Source of the DNA: CAYUYM01 sp964449305
GTDB lineage: Bacteria > Bacteroidota > Ignavibacteria > SZUA-365 > CAYQST01
DNA: 19,405 nt
Direction: 5' to 3'
NCBI GenBank assembly: GCA_964449305.1
Contig: CAYUYM010000046.1
Location: 1 to 19,405 of the forward strand
In this document: in pieces, positions 14,856 through 19,405 of the stretch
Numbering within the stretch: position 1 is the stretch's first letter
Layout of the letters: the number at the start of each line of letters is the position of its first letter
The notes under the pieces: model-generated
What the model was told of the DNA's origin: nothing
Databases searched by the model: none
Seen by the model: the letters and a program-made list of their open reading frames with translations, nothing else
Position numbers and translations under genes: made by a program

Positions 14856-15404
14856 ATGGTGCCACGCTCCATAGAACGATGTATGACAGAAGCAGAAAGA
14901 CGGAGGATGTTCGACGATCTGTACGCGCAGTACGACAAGCGCGTGCTGGCGTATTGCACCTACGTCACCGGCGATCGCGATCAGGCGAACGACGTGTTCC
15001 AGGAGGTCTTTGTGAAGGCCTTTCTGTCGCTTCATACACTGCGGGATTCGGACAAGGCCGCCAACTGGCTGTTCCGGATCGCACGCAACGAGTGCCTCAA
15101 TGCCATCAAGGTGTCGAAACGCAACGAGCGCCGTTCTGTGGAGATCGACGACGCGGTGGAGAGCTCGATCCCTGCAACGGCGGCCATCGGCTACAACGAC
15201 GACATGGAACACGTCCGCAAGGCGCTCACCATGATCTCGAGCGAACAGCGCGAAGCGCTTCTGCTCGCGGAATTCGAGGGCTTCTCCCTCAAGGAGATCG
15301 CGGAAATGACAGGGGCCTCCCTGTCAAACGTCAAGGTCCGCATCCATCGGGCCAAACAGAAACTCCAGACGATTTTGCAACCCATCATACAATACCATGA
15401 ATGA
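14856..15404 (+). CDS. ECF-subfamily RNA polymerase sigma factor
   Basis: The protein has 182 residues from the outermost ATG, the typical ECF size. Region 2 spans about 20-90 (LYAQYDKRVLAYC, then DQANDVFQEVFVKAF at 42-56 and NWLFRIARNECLN at 70-82) and region 4 spans about 118-175 (LLAEFEGFSLKEIAEM and the DNA-recognition helix LSNVKVRIHRAKQKL). Region 3 is absent, as in ECF factors. It directs RNA polymerase to a small regulon and is normally held by a membrane anti-sigma. The start is unresolved: at 14856 GGAG abuts the ATG with no spacer, and the ATG at 14883 has no obvious ribosome site but gives a more usual N-terminus. The stop overlaps the next gene by 8 bases, so translation is coupled. 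Confidence 0.93.
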   Translation: MVPRSIERCMTEAERRRMFDDLYAQYDKRVLAYCTYVTGDRDQANDVFQEVFVKAFLSLHTLRDSDKAANWLFRIARNECLNAIKVSKRNERRSVEIDDAVESSIPATAAIGYNDDMEHVRKALTMISSEQREALLLAEFEGFSLKEIAEMTGASLSNVKVRIHRAKQKLQTILQPIIQYHE

Positions 15405-16131
15405 GCGCATCGAAGAACTGATCGTGTCCTACCTCCATCGGGGCACGACACCGGAGCAGGAGCAGGAGTTGTTCCAGGCGTGCTCGAACGACCCCGGCAT
15501 CGCCGCGCAACTGCGCAGACATCTGTCGCTGTCGTTGAGCCTCCGTCAATTGCGTGACACCACCGAGGTGCCGCTGGAATTGCGCAACTCCCTGCTCTCA
15601 CGCATCAACGCCCTTCAGCCGGAACCCGAACCGGCACCGGTCGCCCGGCCCTCCTTCGGTGTCCGCTCCGGCATCTTCCAGTGGCGTCACGTCTTTGGCA
15701 CGGCGCTCGCCGGCGCCGCCCTTGCCGCTCTCGCCTTCGTCGCCTTCCAACCGGATCCGGGAACGGTCACCACCGCGTCCAACGCCGTTGTGCATGACAC
15801 TGTCCGTGTTGTCGACACCCGCACCGTGACGGAAATCCGCGAGGTGCCGCAGGTGCGTCTTGTGTATGTGGACCGAAAGGTCGCGAAGCCCGGCGTCGAC
15901 GTGGCGCCGGAGGCCGGCACATTGGCGGAGACGAATCCCCCGCCCACAACCGTGCAGCCGGGTGAATCCCTCACCACACCCATCGTCGTTCAACCCGCCA
16001 CGCAGGAGCCCATCAACCTGACACTCGACACCAGGCCCCCTGAACAGGAATCCTTCATCCACCAGCTGAGCGTGATGCTGGCATCGCTCGAAAGGGTCGA
16101 CCTCTCCCGCGCCGACCGGGTGCGCGACTGA
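15397..16131 (+). CDS. Single-pass membrane protein in anti-sigma factor position
   Basis: The protein has 244 residues. The N-terminal part (1-75, cytoplasmic) is helical and resembles anti-sigma N-terminal domains in pattern (EELIVSYLHRGTTPEQEQEL), but lacks the HxxxCxxC zinc motif. One transmembrane helix is predicted at 99-117. The outer part (118-244) is Thr/Pro/Val-rich, apparently disordered, with a TVRVVDTRTVTEIREVPQV stretch (135-153) and no FecR domain. The start overlaps the sigma gene by 8 bases, the usual arrangement of an ECF factor and its antagonist. The anti-sigma role is inferred from position and topology only; no sequence signature proves it. Confidence 0.75.
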   Translation: MNERIEELIVSYLHRGTTPEQEQELFQACSNDPGIAAQLRRHLSLSLSLRQLRDTTEVPLELRNSLLSRINALQPEPEPAPVARPSFGVRSGIFQWRHVFGTALAGAALAALAFVAFQPDPGTVTTASNAVVHDTVRVVDTRTVTEIREVPQVRLVYVDRKVAKPGVDVAPEAGTLAETNPPPTTVQPGESLTTPIVVQPATQEPINLTLDTRPPEQESFIHQLSVMLASLERVDLSRADRVRD

Positions 16132-16134
16132 TCG

Positions 16135-17622
16135 ATGACACGCCTGCTCCTTCACCCGCTGCATGGACTCGCGGCGCTGCTCGTCGCATTTCTTGCCCTT
16201 CCATGGACCGCCGTCCTGGCACAGGACATCAACGGGTATACGGTGCACGCAGGTAACGACCTTTTTGTGCGTGAATTCGAACGCGCGCTGCAATCACCCG
16301 ACGTCCGGGGCAATCTGCCTCTTCTCGACTGCTCCATCGAATATCTGCGCCGCACGGCGACGAACGACATCATGTACCGACGCGGCCCCATCCCCCTTGC
16401 GCAGTATGGCGCCGCCGGCAACGGTCCGGTCATCATGCCTGTGTCGGAACCGGAATCCGGGTCGGTGGATCTCGCCGATTCCCGCTTCGTCGGAGGTCTC
16501 CTCATCGATCTGCCGCGCGCGGGTGAGGTGGAGGGTGCCCCGTCGGCCACCAGACCCGACCGGCGCTACATGGTCCGCGCGGCCGTGGTCCCGCTGGAAT
16601 ACACCGACCGCGCCATGCGGGCCCGCATCGTCATCGAGCGCGCCGTGGTGCGTGCCGTCGGCACCATGGTGGATGTGGAACGCAGCGAGGTGTTCGCCCG
16701 CGAGGTGACGCTCACCGGCAATGAGCCGCTCAACTTCGCGCTCCCGACCTGGGACAGCGAGGGCGGCGCTTCGGCCGTGGTGTCCGAATCCGTGAATGAA
16801 TCCGTGCTCATCACACTCGAGACACCCCGCCATTTCGGGTTCTCACGCAACATGCCGGAACCCTTCGACAAGGCCACCCTCATCACCTACGCCGTGCCAC
16901 GCCGCAGCACGGTCACCCTCAGCATCACCATCCTGGGACGCGAGATCACGCTCGATTCCGGTGTCCGCAACGCCGGCCGGTATTCTGTGGACTGGAAGGC
17001 CGGCGACATCCCCGACGGCGTGTACTCCCTGACGCTCACCGCGGCGGACGAGGGTGCAGCCGCAGTGCCGGTCGCCACCATCGCACTGACGCGGGATCAC
17101 CGTGCCTCGTCGTATCAGGCGCCCGACGTCATTGTGACACGACCATCGGCGACCCTGCACCACGTCGCCTTCGCCATTGAGAGCGGTCTGGGCTACCAGT
17201 TCCCGGCCGACAATGCGAACGGCTTCCGCAACATGTTCACGCATCTCACGGTGCGGCTGGGCTACCGGTTCAGCCCGCGCGTCGAGCTCGGCGTGGTCGC
17301 CGGTCAGGAGGCATTTCACGAGCGGCCGTCGTCGAAGGTGGATGTTGAGAAGATCGCCGATTACGGCGGTGTGGTCGGGATCACGTATGGGTACGCCGGC
17401 GGATACCTGCGCCTGGCCCTCTCGGAGAATCACTTCCAGCCGATCGTGCAGACCACCGTGGGCTTCACCAGCGCCGCCCCCCTTATCGATGTCGGCATCG
17501 GCGTCCGTTCATCACTGTTTCCTGCGGTGGAAATGTACCTGCTTCCCATGGTCACAATGCATCTGAAATCCGAGACGTCGACGAAGCTCGGCATCCATTA
17601 CGGCATGGCGGTGAGGTTCTGA
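16135..17622 (+). CDS. Outer-membrane beta-barrel protein with FlgD/Ig-like domain
   Basis: The protein has 495 residues. A signal peptide (cleavage near VLAQ at 30) is followed by a region without recognised domain (31-240). A FlgD-like Ig module follows (about 246-320), with NAGRYSVDWKAGDIPDGVYSL at 279-299 as its typical strand-turn-strand core. The C-terminal part (about 343-495) has alternating hydrophobic and polar strands, several GLGYQF/RLGYRFS-type segments and a terminal Phe, as expected of an OmpA-like or small-porin barrel inserted by BAM. It lies three bases after the anti-sigma-like gene and has no clear ribosome site, so it is probably translated by coupling. It may be the envelope sensor or an effector of the sigma module; that is inference. 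Confidence 0.75.
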   Translation: MTRLLLHPLHGLAALLVAFLALPWTAVLAQDINGYTVHAGNDLFVREFERALQSPDVRGNLPLLDCSIEYLRRTATNDIMYRRGPIPLAQYGAAGNGPVIMPVSEPESGSVDLADSRFVGGLLIDLPRAGEVEGAPSATRPDRRYMVRAAVVPLEYTDRAMRARIVIERAVVRAVGTMVDVERSEVFAREVTLTGNEPLNFALPTWDSEGGASAVVSESVNESVLITLETPRHFGFSRNMPEPFDKATLITYAVPRRSTVTLSITILGREITLDSGVRNAGRYSVDWKAGDIPDGVYSLTLTAADEGAAAVPVATIALTRDHRASSYQAPDVIVTRPSATLHHVAFAIESGLGYQFPADNANGFRNMFTHLTVRLGYRFSPRVELGVVAGQEAFHERPSSKVDVEKIADYGGVVGITYGYAGGYLRLALSENHFQPIVQTTVGFTSAAPLIDVGIGVRSSLFPAVEMYLLPMVTMHLKSETSTKLGIHYGMAVRF

Positions 17623-17623
17623 C

Positions 17624-18283
17624 ATGCGTATCCGCCATCCGCTTCCCCTCCTTCTCCTGACAGCGGTCGCCTTGCTCGCCGGGTGCGATTTCCCCGCGGA
17701 TCCGCCCCTGAAGCAGACTCCCACGCCCCCTCCCACTCCCGTCACCATCGACTCCGCGCGCTGCCTTCTACCGATCTCCCTGGGCAACAGGTGGAACTAC
17801 GTGCCGGTGCTCAAGGGCGGCCAGGTGCTCCCCCTCAATACAGCGGTGCTCACCGAGATCTCGTATCAGGGGAAGCTCTATTACGAGATGAAGTTCGCCT
17901 ATCGTGACAATCAACCTCCGTACCGGGAGGAGATTCCCTTTCCACCGCTTCTGCAGGCTGATTCCACCAACATCCGGTTCTACGACCGCCCGTCTGGTCT
18001 CGATTCGCTGGGCAATCTCCGCGCCCCCGAGCTGCAGTTTTCCCTCATCTACCCGGCTGCCGTCGGCATGTCCTGGGAACGCGGCAACACGACTGTATTG
18101 GTGGTGGCAAAGGACACCTCAATCATGGATTACGCCGGGACGCGCTCCTACAACACCTACCGGTACGACATCAAAGAACACGGCATCAAGCAGGCCACGT
18201 TCTATATCATCCCTGGCAGTGCCATCCTCCGGATGGAGACACCGAAGGTCACCTTTCACACAACGAGCTGGCGCGTGTACTGA
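17624..18283 (+). CDS. Predicted lipoprotein of unknown function
   Basis: The protein has 219 residues. The signal peptide ends in a canonical lipobox, LLAGC, with Cys21 lipidated, followed by a Pro/Thr-rich tether (24-40) that would lift the rest off the membrane. The remaining 175 residues look beta-rich (LGNRWNYVPVLKGG at 53-66, then repeated hydrophobic strands) and match no family I recognise. The start is one base after the preceding stop and follows GAGG at 7 bases, so it belongs to the sigma operon as its last gene. It closes with a strong terminator. Confidence 0.85.
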   Translation: MRIRHPLPLLLLTAVALLAGCDFPADPPLKQTPTPPPTPVTIDSARCLLPISLGNRWNYVPVLKGGQVLPLNTAVLTEISYQGKLYYEMKFAYRDNQPPYREEIPFPPLLQADSTNIRFYDRPSGLDSLGNLRAPELQFSLIYPAAVGMSWERGNTTVLVVAKDTSIMDYAGTRSYNTYRYDIKEHGIKQATFYIIPGSAILRMETPKVTFHTTSWRVY

Positions 18284-18328
18284 CCTGCGTCCGCCGGGCC
18301 AGACCACGCCCATCGACCATACGGACAG

Positions 18329-18359
18329 ACCTGGAAGCGCATCACCTTCCAGGTTTTTT
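18329..18359 (+). terminator. Intrinsic terminator of the sigma operon
   Basis: ACCTGGAAG and CTTCCAGGT form a perfect 9-bp stem with an 8-base loop, followed by a run of six T. It lies 46 bases after the lipoprotein stop. The rest of the 18284-18424 gap shows no other clear signal. Confidence 0.9.
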
Positions 18360-18424
18360 GTATTTTCCGCTTCTGAACGCCTGCCACACCGTCAGCCCCC
18401 CTCACCACTCGGACGACGTTCTTC

Positions 18425-19186
18425 ATGCGCATCAAACTCCAGATCGAATACGATGGCACCGATTTCTGCGGCTGGCAGCTCCAGGCGAACGGTCGGTCTG
18501 TGCAGGGCGTGCTGGAGGCGGCTGCACAAGCCGTGTTTCAGCGCCCTGTCCGCATCCATGGAGCAGGGCGCACCGATTCCGGTGTCCACGCACGCGGGCA
18601 GGTGGCACATGCCGACGTGGAGACCCGCCTCGAACCGCGTGTCATCCGCAACGCACTGAACGCCCATCTGCCACCGGAGGTCTGCATCCACGGGGTGGAG
18701 GAGGTGGATCCGGATTTCCATGCACGCTTCTCGGCCTCGTCGCGGGCCTACGAGTACGCCATCACGCAGCGCCGCGTGGCCATCGGCCGACAGTACGCAT
18801 GGTTGCTTCATGCCGCCCTCGACGGGGAGCGGATACGGGAGGCGGTGGATGCGCTCCCTGGAATGCATGACTTCACCGCTCTCTCCAAGCGCAATGAAGA
18901 CGTGGCCCATCATCGATGCCTTGTGTTCGAGGCCCGCTGGATGGATGACACCGATGGGAGCCGCTTTTTCATGCGCGCGAACCGCTTCATGTATGGCATG
19001 GTGCGGGCCATTGTCGCGGGCCTGGTGGATGTGGGGCGCGGCCGGCGCACACCGGCGGACTTTGCCGCACTTCTCGCGTCCACCGATCGCCGCATGACAC
19101 CTGCCCTCGCCCCCCCCCACGGATTGTGCCTCGTCGATGTGCGCTACGACGCCCGGGAGCGGGACATCGTCACCCGCGGCTGTTGA
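18425..19186 (+). CDS. truA: tRNA pseudouridine(38-40) synthase TruA
   Basis: The protein has 253 residues, the family's usual length. TruA converts uridines 38, 39 and 40 of the tRNA anticodon arm to pseudouridine. The catalytic motif GAGRTDSGVHARGQV is at 46-60 with the nucleophile Asp51; the conserved aromatic motif SRAYEYAI is at 106-113; RANRFMYGMVRAIVAGLVDVGRG (about 183-205) and PPHGLCLVDVRY (about 229-240) are the C-terminal signatures. The N-terminal YDGTDFCGWQLQ (9-20) is also typical. The ribosome site is weak (CGGACG). It starts a new transcription unit after the terminator at 18329-18359. Confidence 0.96.
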   Translation: MRIKLQIEYDGTDFCGWQLQANGRSVQGVLEAAAQAVFQRPVRIHGAGRTDSGVHARGQVAHADVETRLEPRVIRNALNAHLPPEVCIHGVEEVDPDFHARFSASSRAYEYAITQRRVAIGRQYAWLLHAALDGERIREAVDALPGMHDFTALSKRNEDVAHHRCLVFEARWMDDTDGSRFFMRANRFMYGMVRAIVAGLVDVGRGRRTPADFAALLASTDRRMTPALAPPHGLCLVDVRYDARERDIVTRGC

Positions 19187-19221
19187 ACGACCCCTTTCAT
19201 CCAACCACTGGAAGGCCTGCC

Positions 19222-19405
19222 ATGCGCCTCGTTTCTTCAACCTGGATACCGACCATGCGCATGCGCGTCATCGCCCTGCTGGCGCTCATCGTTCTGGCCA
19301 TCGTGTTCTGGGACACACTGTTTGTCACACCGGTGAAGCTCTTCGTGGTGGTGCTCCATGAGGCATCGCATGGTCTGGCCGCCGTGCTCACCGGCGGGTC
19401 CATCG
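19222..19405 (+). CDS. M50B-like membrane metalloprotease (5' part only)
   Basis: Only 61 residues are in the window. A transmembrane helix (about 16-34) is followed by FVVVLHEASHGLAAVLTGG (41-59), in which HEASH (46-50) is the HExxH zinc motif placed in a hydrophobic setting, as in the M50B site-2-protease-like family. A GGAAGG ribosome site lies about 6 bases upstream. It is 35 bases after truA and is probably cotranscribed with it. The rest of the protein is missing, so substrate and full domain content are unknown. Confidence 0.75.
   Translation, partial: MRLVSSTWIPTMRMRVIALLALIVLAIVFWDTLFVTPVKLFVVVLHEASHGLAAVLTGGSI

Overview
The window is GC-rich, densely coding DNA holding 14 protein genes. 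No rRNA, tRNA, CRISPR array or insertion sequence was found. Everything from position 1 to 14044 lies on the minus strand and everything from 14309 to the end lies on the plus strand, so the 14045-14308 gap is a divergent promoter region. Several upstream regions carry TTG-N19-21-TAnnnTTG promoter candidates, one with an exact TAnnTTTG box as used by the Bacteroidota primary sigma factor. Together with the DUF4159/DUF4175 pair and a MerR protein that begins with an IKKLYYSI-type sequence, this suggests a GC-rich member of the Bacteroidota/Chlorobiota/Ignavibacteriota (FCB) group, possibly a Kapabacteria-like lineage. That placement is inference.

Layout. (a) 1-4615, minus: a two-gene redox operon. 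It encodes a tungsten aldehyde:ferredoxin oxidoreductase (AOR) cut in two at its domain 1/domain 2 boundary. The pterin-binding N-terminal half is fused in front of NuoE- and NuoF-like modules in one 1067-residue protein. The C-terminal half is fused behind a NuoG-like iron-sulfur module in the next protein, which runs off the left edge. Read along the operon, a whole nuoE-nuoF-nuoG' cassette sits inside an aor gene. This is the most unusual feature of the window. (b) 4806-9710, minus: a CapA-type lipoprotein, surE, and a pair of M16 peptidase-family proteins, one with an intact HxxEH zinc site and one with that site destroyed. (c) 9775-9886: a compact array of four identical palindromes spaced about three helical turns apart and bounded by 19-bp perfect inverted repeats. 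(d) 9898-14044, minus: a DUF4159 protein followed by a large membrane-anchored coiled-coil DUF4175 protein.

(e) 14309-14719, plus: a small MerR-type regulator. (f) 14856-18283, plus: a tightly packed four-gene unit made of an ECF sigma factor, a single-pass membrane protein in the anti-sigma position, an outer-membrane beta-barrel protein and a lipoprotein, closed by a strong intrinsic terminator. (g) 18425 to the end: truA, then the start of an M50B-like membrane metalloprotease.

How the genes work together. The redox operon predicts a soluble complex that oxidises an aldehyde at a tungstopterin (or reduces an acid) and exchanges electrons with NAD(H) at the NuoF flavin. The extra iron-sulfur domains are those of the HydABC/Bfu electron-bifurcating family, so ferredoxin may also take part. 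The remaining genes are mostly envelope and housekeeping functions: surface peptidases, an envelope-stress-like sigma module, nucleotide salvage and tRNA modification.
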